A stretch of 61,679 bases of DNA, taken from a bacterium. GTDB taxonomy: Bacteria; Armatimonadota; UBA5829. The DNA lies in contig JAJFTD010000021.1 in NCBI GenBank assembly GCA_021373255.1, forward strand, positions 1-61,679, written 5' to 3'. Positions 17,599 to 27,480 of this stretch are shown piece after piece; positions within the stretch are counted from its first letter, which is position 1, and every line of letters starts with the position of its first letter. Position numbers and translations under genes: made by a program. The notes below the pieces were generated by a model. It was not told where the DNA came from, made no database searches, and saw only the letters and a program-made list of their open reading frames with translations.

Positions 17599-19737
17599 CT
17601 AATCCACATCCACCTTTTCAGCCTTCTTCTCATACTCATCTGCACAGCGTTTGTTACCGGTGGTGGTGTAGGCTTGGGACAGGCTGGAATAGCTATCGCG
17701 GAGGAGTTGAATGAGTTCGGTTTCCTCTTCGCTGCTCAACATGCCTGAGAATTTTGAAACTGCCAATATCTGCTTGTTCGATCGCCATCGTTCCAGACGC
17801 TCGACTACTGCGGCGAACTCGGATATCGCGCCCTGGTAGTCTTTCTTCGCCAGGTCTTTGCTGCCGAAATACGCGTGAGCACGAGCAAATGTAGTGTCTA
17901 CCATTTCAGGTGCACCTTTGATCTGCTCATACTCGCTGTTTTCTATGTTCAGCAACTTATGGAGCGTGGATTCGTAGCCTTTTTCATTCCCCATGCTCTG
18001 CTGTGCCAATGCCAGTTGGTAGAGAGTCTGCGTGTTGTTCGGATTATACTTATGAGCGAGGAGGAAGTATTTGACCGCTGTTTTGAAATCTCCCCAATGA
18101 ACTGCCATGAGCGCGCGGGTTTGGTAGTTGGCAGCGTTTGCCGGGTCCAGTCGAATCGCTTTGTTAATCTCACTTACACCTGCGTGACTGTCTGTGTCCG
18201 TAGCCGATAGATAACCAGCCATCTTACGATGATAATCGGGATTAAGCGGGGAAATTTGACTTGCGAGCTGGTAGCTTGCAAGGATTTCCTCCGTGGACCC
18301 GTTGGGATGGATATCATCGGGTGCGAGTAAGTCACCCAGACCAAATGATAAACCAAGCAGGACCAGCACTCCGCACACTGCCGCAATTCCGTTTCTGGCC
18401 CGTTTGGATATGTTTATATTCTCACTGGCTGCTCCTGACTGAGCCATCAGCACCCCGGCGAGCGCCCAGAACGGCAGCGCAATACCTATTACATACCAGT
18501 CCGAATCAACCAGGCTCCTGACCGCCGAGCCTGTCAGCGAGCCGAATATCGCACAGTTAACAAGCCGCCACCCGCTGAACGGCACGAAATCCGTCCACGA
18601 TATGTTGGATTGGTTCTCGGACGACTTGCTGGGCCGGTCAGCAACCTCAACCTGGCCTTTCCATATAGCCCGTAAAGACCTCCATGCCAGCGCCACCAGA
18701 CCTAAAAGCAAAGCTCCTAGCGCGAATACGCCGCTCTCTGCCGCAACCTGCAGGTAGGACTGATGTGCATACTTGGTAGGCCCCGCGATTGTGTAGCGTG
18801 GATAAGCTGTGCTGTAAACTCCCGGCCCCACCCCCAGCCAGAGGTTATGCTTTATCATATCCGCTGTAGCGCGCCATGTATAGACTCTGAAGACCGTGGA
18901 GTGGACCTGTGTGCCGCCTGTCTCTGCCGCAGTTATCCTTGAACGAACCGGACCTGAGAACAATATCATAAGCGGCAGCAAAACTACCGCCAGCGCCAGC
19001 AGCCGGGTAAACCTCGAGCGCCTCATCGACCTCGTCACAATCGCCAGCATGAAGAACACCAGCAGAGCCACCACGCCTGCCACTATGCCGAACTTTGTGC
19101 CGGTGAGCATCAGGGCCAAAATTTCAGTGACAAACGCCATACCCACGAGCACCGCGAGGAGCGTCCGCCGCGTCACCATATACACGCCAAGGGTAAGTGG
19201 CAGTATCAATACAAGGAATCCCGCGAAGAAACCGGGGTTAACGAACGAGCCGAAAAGCCGCATGTGCTCGCCTGTGCTGAGCAAGGCTTCCCAGAACTTG
19301 GCTCCCCCACCCGTGCTGATGGCATATTGCCTGATGCTGATCACGCATATCGCCAGCGCGGAGAGCACTGCACCGGTCACCATCGCCGCAGCGGTACGCG
19401 AGTCTTTACCAAGCGACGCCGCCAGAGCATAAGCACCGAGGCACGCGGCAATGAACAGCACCTGGTTCAAGGTCGGGTAAATCGACTCAGTGAAGAATGC
19501 CGAGAGTAAAACTATGAAGAAGAACGCGGCAAGAGGAATGAGCCCGGGGATGCGCGCCCATTTACCGCCATCGTGTCTGGGAACGAGCAGGTGGATGATG
19601 ACCCCGCCCAGGACCAGTATCTGCAGAATCGTGTTGGTCAGCTCTCCGAACCCGCCTCCAATTACCGGCGCGAGCACGAGGGCAACCATCAGCATCGCGG
19701 CGCTAACCAATTGTGCCATCCTTTGCGTATCCCGCAC
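17599..19737 (-). CDS. O-antigen ligase/polymerase-like membrane protein with TPR domain
   Basis: A 712-residue protein with about ten to eleven membrane helices in the first 480 residues. It has the Wzy/WaaL periplasmic-loop pattern FGSFVNPGFFAGF and GVGPGVYST...HQSYLQVAAESG. The C-terminal about 220 residues are TPR-like helices (YQTRALMAVHWGDF, NNTQTLYQLALAQQ). This family ligates or polymerises lipid-linked glycans at the inner membrane. The GTG at 19737 and an ATG at 19719 are both possible starts; neither has a strong ribosome binding site. It suggests a surface polysaccharide in this diderm cell. Confidence 0.85.
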   Translation of the reverse strand: MRDTQRMAQLVSAAMLMVALVLAPVIGGGFGELTNTILQILVLGGVIIHLLVPRHDGGKWARIPGLIPLAAFFFIVLLSAFFTESIYPTLNQVLFIAACLGAYALAASLGKDSRTAAAMVTGAVLSALAICVISIRQYAISTGGGAKFWEALLSTGEHMRLFGSFVNPGFFAGFLVLILPLTLGVYMVTRRTLLAVLVGMAFVTEILALMLTGTKFGIVAGVVALLVFFMLAIVTRSMRRSRFTRLLALAVVLLPLMILFSGPVRSRITAAETGGTQVHSTVFRVYTWRATADMIKHNLWLGVGPGVYSTAYPRYTIAGPTKYAHQSYLQVAAESGVFALGALLLGLVALAWRSLRAIWKGQVEVADRPSKSSENQSNISWTDFVPFSGWRLVNCAIFGSLTGSAVRSLVDSDWYVIGIALPFWALAGVLMAQSGAASENINISKRARNGIAAVCGVLVLLGLSFGLGDLLAPDDIHPNGSTEEILASYQLASQISPLNPDYHRKMAGYLSATDTDSHAGVSEINKAIRLDPANAANYQTRALMAVHWGDFKTAVKYFLLAHKYNPNNTQTLYQLALAQQSMGNEKGYESTLHKLLNIENSEYEQIKGAPEMVDTTFARAHAYFGSKDLAKKDYQGAISEFAAVVERLERWRSNKQILAVSKFSGMLSSEEETELIQLLRDSYSSLSQAYTTTGNKRCADEYEKKAEKVDVD

Positions 19738-19883
19738 TGTTCAGACCAGTAAGACGGGCTATGGTAGATACTGATACAGATTACGGCTGAAATGGTTCTG
19801 TGTCAAGAACTGACTCAATGCCCACACATAACGAAGCCGTGCCACAGTGTGATCTGTAGCACGGCTTCGGCTAATTGTTCTGA

Positions 19884-22439
19884 TTATCCTTCAGCGTTCC
19901 AGCAACTGACGCCTATCTCCGGTGATTCTTTCGACCCCAACGGGTCGGACCAAGTGACGACCTTTTTCTCGCCCGGAAGCAGCTCAAAATAGTTGTCCGA
20001 GAAGTCGAGGTCTGCGTCAAGTGTTACCACCCGGCCGTAGGTGTCGCTGGAAATAGTGATCTTGCCTGAACCGCTGCCGTCCTCACGATTTACCTGGAGT
20101 TTGGCTGCAGGCGGGTTCATCTGATATGGCATACCGACATAATAGAACGCGCGGTCTGTGCCTGCGTCACATGTTAGGTCACATACCAAAACCGAGTTCA
20201 AGTCCAGCTTTCCATTGAAGTCACTGTTAGATAGTTCAAGCACTGGCGATGATGTGTTGATCTCGGCGCTAAACGTGCACTTCTTCTCCCAACTCGCCTT
20301 GCCCTGCCATGGCTGCACCCGGATGCTCAATTCTCCCGAAACAGGCTTCAGGGAATCATTACACACCCAGATTCGATACCCATTCTCGGTATTCTCGATA
20401 GATGCAATGACCGGCTTGGAGGCGCGCTTGATTGCGTAATAGCCTGCTTTCGGGAAGCCGTAATAATCCACCATGCTCCAACCACTGGCTGGCCAGCAGT
20501 CGTTATACATCCAGAATTGAATGCCACTGCAATACCACTTGCTCCTTCGCGCAGACTCGACTGCAATCCGAATCCATTCGTACTGGGCATATCCCATTCG
20601 TTTGACTTTAGCTTCGATATCATCAGTAGGCCCAAGCAGCGAGTCTGAAAGGCATCTGAGCAGCCCGTGGAGGGTGTACTTGATATAATCCGGCTTGTGC
20701 GGATTATCTTTCGTATGATAATCCCACATAGCGGCGCTGGGATCAGCGATATCTTCCGGGGTCATAAATTTCAACAGCGACCGCATCGGAGGCGCGCCAC
20801 ATATAGCCGACTCACTCATAAATCGCCCAACGGTCTTGACCCGGTCGCGATAGTTTGTCATGCCCGCATCTGTGATGAACTTCCAATCCTCGTCCCAGAA
20901 CGCGGTGAAATGGCAGTCACCTATGGTAAGACTGGTGTTAGGGCGGCCACCGTAGGGACTTGTAGGCATGAACGGGCGCGAGGGGTCGAGTTCGCGAATG
21001 ACCGGCTCACATATCTCATCGGCAATCTTCCTGCCGGGATACGCGCAATTATCGAAGTCGTCGTGCATGCCGTTTTCATTGTCACCGGTCCACCAGACGA
21101 GGCTGGGGTTGTTTCGCAGCTTGCGAACCATTGCCGGAATTTCTTTCCGCATCTCATCCATGAACTCCGGCATATCTTCAGGGTAACGCGCACAGGCCAT
21201 TTGGAAGTCCTGCGAGATCATCACACCATAGCGATTACACGCATCCCAGAACTCCTGAGGCTCGTAGATTCCACCTCCCCAACAACGAAGCAAATTGATG
21301 TTGCCGTCACTCGCCAGCTTGATCAGCCTGTCGTAGTGCTCCGGGGTGATTCGTGATGGGAACGGGTCCGCGGGCACCCAGTTGCCGCCCTTGCACATAA
21401 TGCGCTCGCCGTTGACAATTAGGGTGAAGCCGCTGCCGGGGCAGTCGGTGTTCCTCTTGTCCGCACCTGGCCAGTCATTCTTGCGCAAGTCCTCACTCCG
21501 CTGCCACTCCGGTGTGCCCGGCTGATCCTCAAGCCGCTCAACGCGGACAGTGCGGATTCCGAATGTAGTCTCACGTGTATCCAGGCAATCTCCACCGGCA
21601 GTGTTGAGGGCTACTTTGCATGTGTAGAGGGGTTGATCACCGCTTCCGACCGGCCACCACAACTTGGGATCGGGTACATCTACCGAAATCCGGGTCATTT
21701 CACGAACGATGGGTGTCCGTCCTTTCCATACAAGCTCACCCTGAGGTCCGAGTATCTGGATATCAGCACTCAATGCTTCTTCGGTTTTCTTTTCTACTTC
21801 GATATCCATCTTCAGCGCTGCACTGGTCCGGTCGATGGCGTGGGTGTAGACGAACAAGTCGCTGACACGAGCGGTGTCATAGGAGTAGAGGTTCACTGAT
21901 CTCCATATACCTGCGCTCACGAATCTGTGCACCCAGTCCCAGTAGAACGTGCACTGCATCCTGCGGACGTGGACCCTGTCAGAAATGAAGAATGCGGCAG
22001 GATAGCAGTCCAGCGGCTTACCAGCTATCATCCTCTTGTATGGAGAGAAGTGGACTTCGATCTGGTTGCGTCCCGGCTTGAGAATCTTACCAACTTCATA
22101 CCGATAAGGCAGGTGCATGTTCGTCGTCTGGCCGATTACCTGGCCATTAAGTTTGATCTCACCATAGGTGTCCAACCCCTGGAACTCAAGGACAGCCCAT
22201 TCTCGGTTGAAGTCTTTATCGACCGTAAATTCCCTGGAGTAGACCCAATCCCAATCTTCGACCCACTGGCACTGTTCGGCCTGATCGCGCCAGAATGGGT
22301 CGGGAATCTTGCCGGCCTTGAGCAAATCGACATGAATGTGTCCTGGCACGGTGGCTTTGATGTCTATGGCTGGTTTCTGGGCTGGGTCGATTCCAGTGAC
22401 GTTCCAGCCGCCATTCAGTGAGATCACTTGCTTGTTCAT
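19884..22439 (-). CDS. GH2 beta-mannosidase
   Basis: An 851-residue glycoside hydrolase family 2 enzyme, cytoplasmic by lack of a signal peptide, expected to release mannose from the non-reducing end of beta-1,4-mannosides. The N-terminal galactose-binding-like domain (SLNGGW, VPGHIHVDLL, PDPFWRDQ) leads to the barrel with LLRCWGGGIYE. The acid/base E455 is in WTGDNENG and the nucleophile E543 in SESAICG. Both catalytic residues are intact, unlike the paralogue at 3485. AGGAG lies eight bases before the ATG. Confidence 0.93.
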   Translation of the reverse strand: MNKQVISLNGGWNVTGIDPAQKPAIDIKATVPGHIHVDLLKAGKIPDPFWRDQAEQCQWVEDWDWVYSREFTVDKDFNREWAVLEFQGLDTYGEIKLNGQVIGQTTNMHLPYRYEVGKILKPGRNQIEVHFSPYKRMIAGKPLDCYPAAFFISDRVHVRRMQCTFYWDWVHRFVSAGIWRSVNLYSYDTARVSDLFVYTHAIDRTSAALKMDIEVEKKTEEALSADIQILGPQGELVWKGRTPIVREMTRISVDVPDPKLWWPVGSGDQPLYTCKVALNTAGGDCLDTRETTFGIRTVRVERLEDQPGTPEWQRSEDLRKNDWPGADKRNTDCPGSGFTLIVNGERIMCKGGNWVPADPFPSRITPEHYDRLIKLASDGNINLLRCWGGGIYEPQEFWDACNRYGVMISQDFQMACARYPEDMPEFMDEMRKEIPAMVRKLRNNPSLVWWTGDNENGMHDDFDNCAYPGRKIADEICEPVIRELDPSRPFMPTSPYGGRPNTSLTIGDCHFTAFWDEDWKFITDAGMTNYRDRVKTVGRFMSESAICGAPPMRSLLKFMTPEDIADPSAAMWDYHTKDNPHKPDYIKYTLHGLLRCLSDSLLGPTDDIEAKVKRMGYAQYEWIRIAVESARRSKWYCSGIQFWMYNDCWPASGWSMVDYYGFPKAGYYAIKRASKPVIASIENTENGYRIWVCNDSLKPVSGELSIRVQPWQGKASWEKKCTFSAEINTSSPVLELSNSDFNGKLDLNSVLVCDLTCDAGTDRAFYYVGMPYQMNPPAAKLQVNREDGSGSGKITISSDTYGRVVTLDADLDFSDNYFELLPGEKKVVTWSDPLGSKESPEIGVSCWNAEG

Positions 22440-22939
22440 CGAGCCTACTCCTTTTGTCTAGTACACTTTTGTTATACAGCTTATTGTGTTGAGCACTGAG
22501 TGATACAATTCATATTACACATCCATCGTAACCCCATATAATGGATGAGTCAACCCATAAAATGAGATTAATTGCCGATAAAAATACGCTCCAGCCCATA
22601 CTACAAAGCCACGACCGGCTTCTAAAATATTGTATCAGTCACTTGAGCATGATAAGAGGAGTTTTATTGCCTACCATTGAATGCATCTATTGTATTTTCA
22701 GCACTAAGTAATGTCCGTTAATTACTGTAAGCTGAGAGCAGAGGGCAGAGAGCCGGGATGGCTATGTCAGATCACGTTGTGCGTCCGGTGGCTTCGGCAG
22801 CTTCGCAATCCGAAGCAACACCAGTTGTCTCTTCGCCCCATTTCGTGTTTTCGCCCTTTCGCGCTTTCGCGATTAAAAGTTAGTTCGCATCAAGCAACGG
22901 AAACTACTTAACAACCATCGCATGAGGTAACACAAAGCA
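22440..22939. promoter_or_regulatory. Divergent intergenic region between two GH2 genes
   Basis: No gene is supported in these 500 bases. Two inverted near-identical boxes, TGAGTGATACAAT (22497-22509) and ATTGTATCAGTCA (22629-22641), lie 119 bases apart and could be paired regulator sites. The composite dispersed repeat occupies about 22784-22878. Confidence 0.5.
22784..22878. repeat. Dispersed composite repeat, copy 2
   Basis: GGCTTCGGCAGC...CCGAAGC hairpin followed at 22841-22878 by the tract TTTCGTG, TTTTCGCCC, TTTCGCGC, TTTCGCGATTAAAA. The order and spacing match the copy at 3299-3399, and both sit about 60-90 bp before a GH2 gene. Confidence 0.7.
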
Positions 22940-25237
22940 ATGGACTTTAGAAAAGGACAACCCGCCATAGACCTGAGCGGCAAGTGGTCGTTCGCCTACA
23001 GTGAAGGAAATGAGACACGCCCATTCGCATCAGCCGCTGAGCTGGAATCAGCAGGCTACAAGACCTACCCCTGCAGCGTGCCCGGCAACCTTGAGCTGGA
23101 CCTGCATGCCAACGGTATCGTCGGCGATCCGTTCTACGGGATGAATATCGCCCACCTGGCACGATTTGAGAAGTCACATGTGTGGTACGCAACCCGTTTC
23201 AAGGGAGCAGACCGGCCGGGATTTGATGCGGAGCTTGTATTCCATGGCCTCGATTGCTTTGCTGATATATACTTGAACGGCAAGCTGATCGGTGGCACCG
23301 ACAATATGCTGATCGAGCACATTTTTGATGTGAACAATCTGCTCAAAGAAGACAATGAGCTGCTGGTGCACATCCGCCCGGCAGTTGAAGAAGCAAAAAA
23401 GTTCGACTACCCGCCCTACGTCGCTGCCCTCGGTGATTTCGCTGAGGCACTATACGTCCGCAAGGCCCCACACATGTATGGCTGGGATATAATGCCTCGC
23501 GCGGTGTCTGCGGGAATCTGGCGGCCTGCCGAGATCAGATTCAGGCCAAAGGAACGGCTGGAATCTGCATTCCTTGAGACCGCGAACATAGCTCCCGACC
23601 ACAGCTCGGCATTCATGAGGCTGCATTATGTAACCAAGATCAGTGATGGTCCTGATGATATTTACGAAGTGGAAGTCGAGGGTGTGTGCGGCGACTCGAA
23701 GTTCTCGTCCAGAAAGCCGACCGGCGTAATTGGCGGACGCATCCAGATCAGTTTGAGCAATCCGAAGCTGTGGTGGCCTCGTGGGCGCGGTGAGCAGAAC
23801 CTGTATGACGTGACCGTGCGATTATACAAGAATGGGAAGCAGATCGACAGCCTCACATTCACACACGGCATAAAGAAAGTCGAGTTATCACGCACGAGCT
23901 TAACTGACCAATACGGCAACGGTGAGTTCTGCTTCAAGATCAATGGTGAAAAGCTGTTTGTACTCGGTACCAATTGGGTTCCGGCGGACGCGTATCACTC
24001 GCGAGATGTCGAACGTATTCCGCAGATCCTTGATATGGTGGAAGACATCGGGTGCAATATGATCCGGTGCTGGGGCGGTAACGTCTATGAGAATGATCTC
24101 TTCTTCGAAATCTGCGACCGTAAGGGGATACTCATTTGGCAGGACTTCGCAATGGCCTGCCGCATCCCTCCGCAAGACCTGGATCATCAGCGTGTTATAG
24201 AACGCGAGGCGAGAGCGGTAGTCCGCAGGCTTCGGCAGCATGCGTGCCTGGCACTGTGGGCTGGTGACAACGAGATCGATGCAGCATTGGCGGGCAATGA
24301 GCACAGAGATCCGAACAAGAATGTGCTGACCCGCAAGGTGCTCCCTGCTGTCCTTTCAGACGAGGATTGGACCATCCCCTACATCCCCAGTTCGCCATAT
24401 ATCGATGAAGAGGCGTTTGAGGCCGGGTGGGAGTTCGTCCCGGAGAACCACCCGTGGGGGCCGAGGGACTATTACAAGGGAGACTACTACAAGAACGTGG
24501 TCTGCCACTTCGCCAGTGAGATAGGCTATCACGGCTGCCCCTCGCCGGAGTCTATCCGCAAGTTCATTTCACCAGAGAAAGTATGGCCTTACAAAAACAA
24601 CGATGAATGGACGCTCCACTGCACCGACCCCGTGCCCGGCGTCAACAACTTCGGCTATCGAGTGGAACTGATGGAAAAGCAGGTGCGTGAGCTATTTGGG
24701 GTGGTGCCGGATAACCTTGATGATTATTCCTTAGCAAGCCAGGTATCGCAAGCCGAAGCAAAGAAGTTCTTCGTCGAGATGTTCCGCACGGGCAAGTGGC
24801 GCAAGACTGGGCTCATCTGGTGGAACATCATGGATGGATGGCCACAGTTCTCCGACGCCGTCGTGGGCTATTACTTCGATAAGAAGCTGGCTTACGACTA
24901 CATAAAACGGTCCCAGCGCCCCCTGCTAATTGCCCTGCGAGAGCCACAGAGCTGGCGTCAGGACGTGGTCGCATGCAACGACACCAGGAATGATATGGAG
25001 ATGGAGTTCACCCTTCGCGATATCGACTCCGGCGAGGTGCTTCTACAGGGGAACACCACAGCCAAGGCGGATGCAGTAACGCCACTCGGCAGCATCCCGT
25101 TCTCGAACTCCAAACAGAGGTTCATTCAGATCGAGTGGACCGACTCGCTGGGCCGCGCAACAAATCACTATCTAGCTGGTTATCCGCCATTCGACCTGAA
25201 CACATACAAGGGGTGGCTGAAGAAGAGCCAGGGTTAG
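22940..25237 (+). CDS. GH2 beta-mannosidase
   Basis: A 765-residue family 2 glycosidase and third paralogue in the window. It shows LSGKWSF, VPGNLELDLH, DPFYGMN, MIRCWGGNVYE, acid/base E445 in WAGDNEID and nucleophile E527 in ASEIGYHG, so it appears catalytically intact. It is shorter at the C-terminus than its 851-residue paralogue. It has no signal peptide. GAGGT lies about 11 bases before the ATG. It likely acts on oligosaccharides imported into the cytoplasm. Confidence 0.92.
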   Translation: MDFRKGQPAIDLSGKWSFAYSEGNETRPFASAAELESAGYKTYPCSVPGNLELDLHANGIVGDPFYGMNIAHLARFEKSHVWYATRFKGADRPGFDAELVFHGLDCFADIYLNGKLIGGTDNMLIEHIFDVNNLLKEDNELLVHIRPAVEEAKKFDYPPYVAALGDFAEALYVRKAPHMYGWDIMPRAVSAGIWRPAEIRFRPKERLESAFLETANIAPDHSSAFMRLHYVTKISDGPDDIYEVEVEGVCGDSKFSSRKPTGVIGGRIQISLSNPKLWWPRGRGEQNLYDVTVRLYKNGKQIDSLTFTHGIKKVELSRTSLTDQYGNGEFCFKINGEKLFVLGTNWVPADAYHSRDVERIPQILDMVEDIGCNMIRCWGGNVYENDLFFEICDRKGILIWQDFAMACRIPPQDLDHQRVIEREARAVVRRLRQHACLALWAGDNEIDAALAGNEHRDPNKNVLTRKVLPAVLSDEDWTIPYIPSSPYIDEEAFEAGWEFVPENHPWGPRDYYKGDYYKNVVCHFASEIGYHGCPSPESIRKFISPEKVWPYKNNDEWTLHCTDPVPGVNNFGYRVELMEKQVRELFGVVPDNLDDYSLASQVSQAEAKKFFVEMFRTGKWRKTGLIWWNIMDGWPQFSDAVVGYYFDKKLAYDYIKRSQRPLLIALREPQSWRQDVVACNDTRNDMEMEFTLRDIDSGEVLLQGNTTAKADAVTPLGSIPFSNSKQRFIQIEWTDSLGRATNHYLAGYPPFDLNTYKGWLKKSQG

Positions 25238-25362
25238 GAGCTGCCTTGGGCTGATGGTTGTCACCTTTGAATCGCTGAAGGGATGAATAAAATGAAACGC
25301 TGAATGACTAACGTTAAGCACATGCGCTTCCTCATTCAGCGTTTTCATATTCTTTCAGTGCC

Positions 25363-26508
25363 TCAGCGATTCAGGGAGCCCGCTTTCTTTGCAACACTAT
25401 CGTACATCAGTGCGATTGATTTAGAAGACACATCGACTTGCAAATTATGGGCGGAGGCGAATATATACCCTCCGTCTTTCCACGGGTGCATAACTCCAAG
25501 CAGATGCTCTACAGCGCCTTCGATTTCTACAGGATCACCGGCAGGGAGTACGTCTTGGGTGTCTAGTCCACCGTGGAAGGTGATTTTGTCACCGTAGTTG
25601 GATTTTAGCCTCTCCGGGGCCATTCCTTCGGCGGCGGGCTGGATGGGGTTCAGGATGCGGACACCTATCTCCGCGAGGTCGGGAATGATATCATAGATTG
25701 CTCCGCAGGAATGGTGCATGTAGACTGCATCGGTGAACTTCGCGGTATAGGCGATTCGCTCGGCCATGTAAGGTTTTACGAACTCTCGCCACATACCCGG
25801 CGACATGAACAGGCTCTTTTGCGTGCCGAAGTCATCGCCGCTGGTGGTTAGGTGAATATAGCGACCGATTTTCTCGTAGTATGCTCGCAGTGTGCGCTTT
25901 TGGAACTCCAGTATTTTGCTGAAGAGCAGGTGGACTGTGTCGGGGTCCAGGGCTAGCATCATCATCAGGGTGTCATAGCCACACAGCCAGCATGCAAGCT
26001 CTAAAACGCCCAACACCGGGTGCTCACCTACGATGACATAGGGGCTCTCTTCGTAGAGCTTCTTCGCCCGGGCCTCGCAGTCGTCGAGTACTGGGAGCAT
26101 TTGGTCAAGCGTGGGAAACTCATAGGCGATGATGTCATCTCTGGTGGCGTTTTGGAGCGGGCTGGCTACTATATCGTAGTATAATCCTGTGAAAGCGCGC
26201 CGAATGCCATATTCATCAATGGACTCGGTATCGGACACTTCCTGGTTATATTTAGTTTTGAACGGTATCAGCACACCGACCCGCCGGAAGTCTATATCCC
26301 AGTGTTCCAGGATGCGGCGGTCGAACTTATCGTAATCATCAGGCATCACGCCGTTAAATCCCAGGTACTCAGCCAGCAGCTTAACTGAATCCCAACTATC
26401 CATCGTTGACTGCGGCGTGCCACCGAGGTCTATAGGACAGCGGTCGACGGGTTTGTGCTGCAGTGTCAGGTTAAATCTTTCTCTATATATGCTGTTATTC
26501 TCAGCCAA
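25363..26508 (-). CDS. URO-D-superfamily protein (methyltransferase-like), third gene of binding-protein operon
   Basis: About 381 residues with the uroporphyrinogen decarboxylase fold. It is more like corrinoid-dependent methyltransferases (MtaA/CmuA group) than HemE: the metal-site motif HHSCGAIYDIIPD is present, and a second HGGLDTQ loop follows. A GTG frame reaches 26541. The TTG at 26508 has GGAGGG five bases upstream and overlaps the upstream gene's stop (TTGGCTGA), so translational coupling from TTG is more likely. The substrate is unknown. Confidence 0.82.
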   Translation of the reverse strand: MAENNSIYRERFNLTLQHKPVDRCPIDLGGTPQSTMDSWDSVKLLAEYLGFNGVMPDDYDKFDRRILEHWDIDFRRVGVLIPFKTKYNQEVSDTESIDEYGIRRAFTGLYYDIVASPLQNATRDDIIAYEFPTLDQMLPVLDDCEARAKKLYEESPYVIVGEHPVLGVLELACWLCGYDTLMMMLALDPDTVHLLFSKILEFQKRTLRAYYEKIGRYIHLTTSGDDFGTQKSLFMSPGMWREFVKPYMAERIAYTAKFTDAVYMHHSCGAIYDIIPDLAEIGVRILNPIQPAAEGMAPERLKSNYGDKITFHGGLDTQDVLPAGDPVEIEGAVEHLLGVMHPWKDGGYIFASAHNLQVDVSSKSIALMYDSVAKKAGSLNR

Positions 26509-27469
26509 TTCGACCCTCCGAAGCGTCTCTGAATGCTTCACATATCCACTGGTAGGTTTGTTCGCTCATACCAAGCGAGGGATAATTCTCTATATAGGCA
26601 ATAAACCCGCCCTTGAACGCTCCTAGCTTCTCGACCAGGAGCTTTGCATAGTCTCGTATCTCCTGCCGGGTTCCCGAGATAGCCTTTCGCTGGTGATCGA
26701 TTGAACAGCAGAAGCAGATATCGCCGCCGAACTCTTTTGCCAATTGCTCGACGCCGAAGATGTCGGGCTGGAGCAGTTCAATCACATCCAAACCGATATC
26801 GATCATGTCTGGGATGATCTCATGAACATTTCCGCAGGAATGGAACCATGTCTTCTTCCCGCTCTTTCGCGCCATCTCGAACTGTTCGGCATATCGGGGC
26901 TTGAACTCATCGCGCCAAAGTTCCGGGGATATCATCAACCCCTGTTGAGTGCCCCAGTCATCGGAAAATTTAACCGCATCCACCTCGTGCTTTACAACCT
27001 GCTCAACCAGTCCGTTCTCGAAATTGAACACGAAATCCAGAGCCTTTGCGGCAAGCGCGCGATCAGTATAGAGGTCGGTGAGAAGATTCTCGAAACCACG
27101 CAAAAATGTTGCCGAGTTGAAACCGGTAATCCCCAGTGTGAACACCAGAAACTGCTCTTTGTTTTCTGCGATAAACGCATCGACGTGGTCCAGCCTACCC
27201 AGAGCCCAAGGATCAGGTGCGACGTATGACTTGAAGTCAGCGGGTTCGGCAAGGGGCACTCCTTGTGGCTGACCCATTGTGCCGTCCAGCGTCTGCCAGA
27301 TATAACCCCACTCGGTTTGACCCAGCATATCCGGGCTGAAGTCCACAGCCGTTGAGTAGCAGGTGGCAACGACATCCGATCTTGCAAAATCACGGTTAAA
27401 GTAGTAGATCGGAACCTTCGGTGGATTTCTAAACTCTATCGCGCTGTAAACGAGTTCTTTGCTCTGCAT
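26501..27469 (-). CDS. URO-D-superfamily protein (methyltransferase-like), second gene of binding-protein operon
   Basis: A 322-residue URO-D-fold protein paralogous to its downstream neighbour. It carries HSCGNVHEIIPD (His-x-Cys metal motif) and FCCSIDHQ further on, giving the cysteine set expected for a zinc-dependent methyl transfer site. The ATG at 27469 follows a G-rich ribosome binding site. A GTG at 27484 overlapping the preceding stop (GTGA) is an alternative. It is sandwiched between the solute-binding protein gene and a second URO-D gene with overlapping ends, so all three should be co-expressed. Confidence 0.82.
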   Translation of the reverse strand: MQSKELVYSAIEFRNPPKVPIYYFNRDFARSDVVATCYSTAVDFSPDMLGQTEWGYIWQTLDGTMGQPQGVPLAEPADFKSYVAPDPWALGRLDHVDAFIAENKEQFLVFTLGITGFNSATFLRGFENLLTDLYTDRALAAKALDFVFNFENGLVEQVVKHEVDAVKFSDDWGTQQGLMISPELWRDEFKPRYAEQFEMARKSGKKTWFHSCGNVHEIIPDMIDIGLDVIELLQPDIFGVEQLAKEFGGDICFCCSIDHQRKAISGTRQEIRDYAKLLVEKLGAFKGGFIAYIENYPSLGMSEQTYQWICEAFRDASEGRIG

Positions 27470-27480
27470 GTCCCCCCCTG

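Noticed and set aside
20667-21356. 229-residue ORF antisense to the second GH2 gene
   Set aside because: A shadow frame of a well-supported gene.
22667-22711. 14-codon TTG ORF after AGAGGAG between the GH2 genes
   Set aside because: Very short and without any other support; a ribosome-binding-like site alone is not enough.
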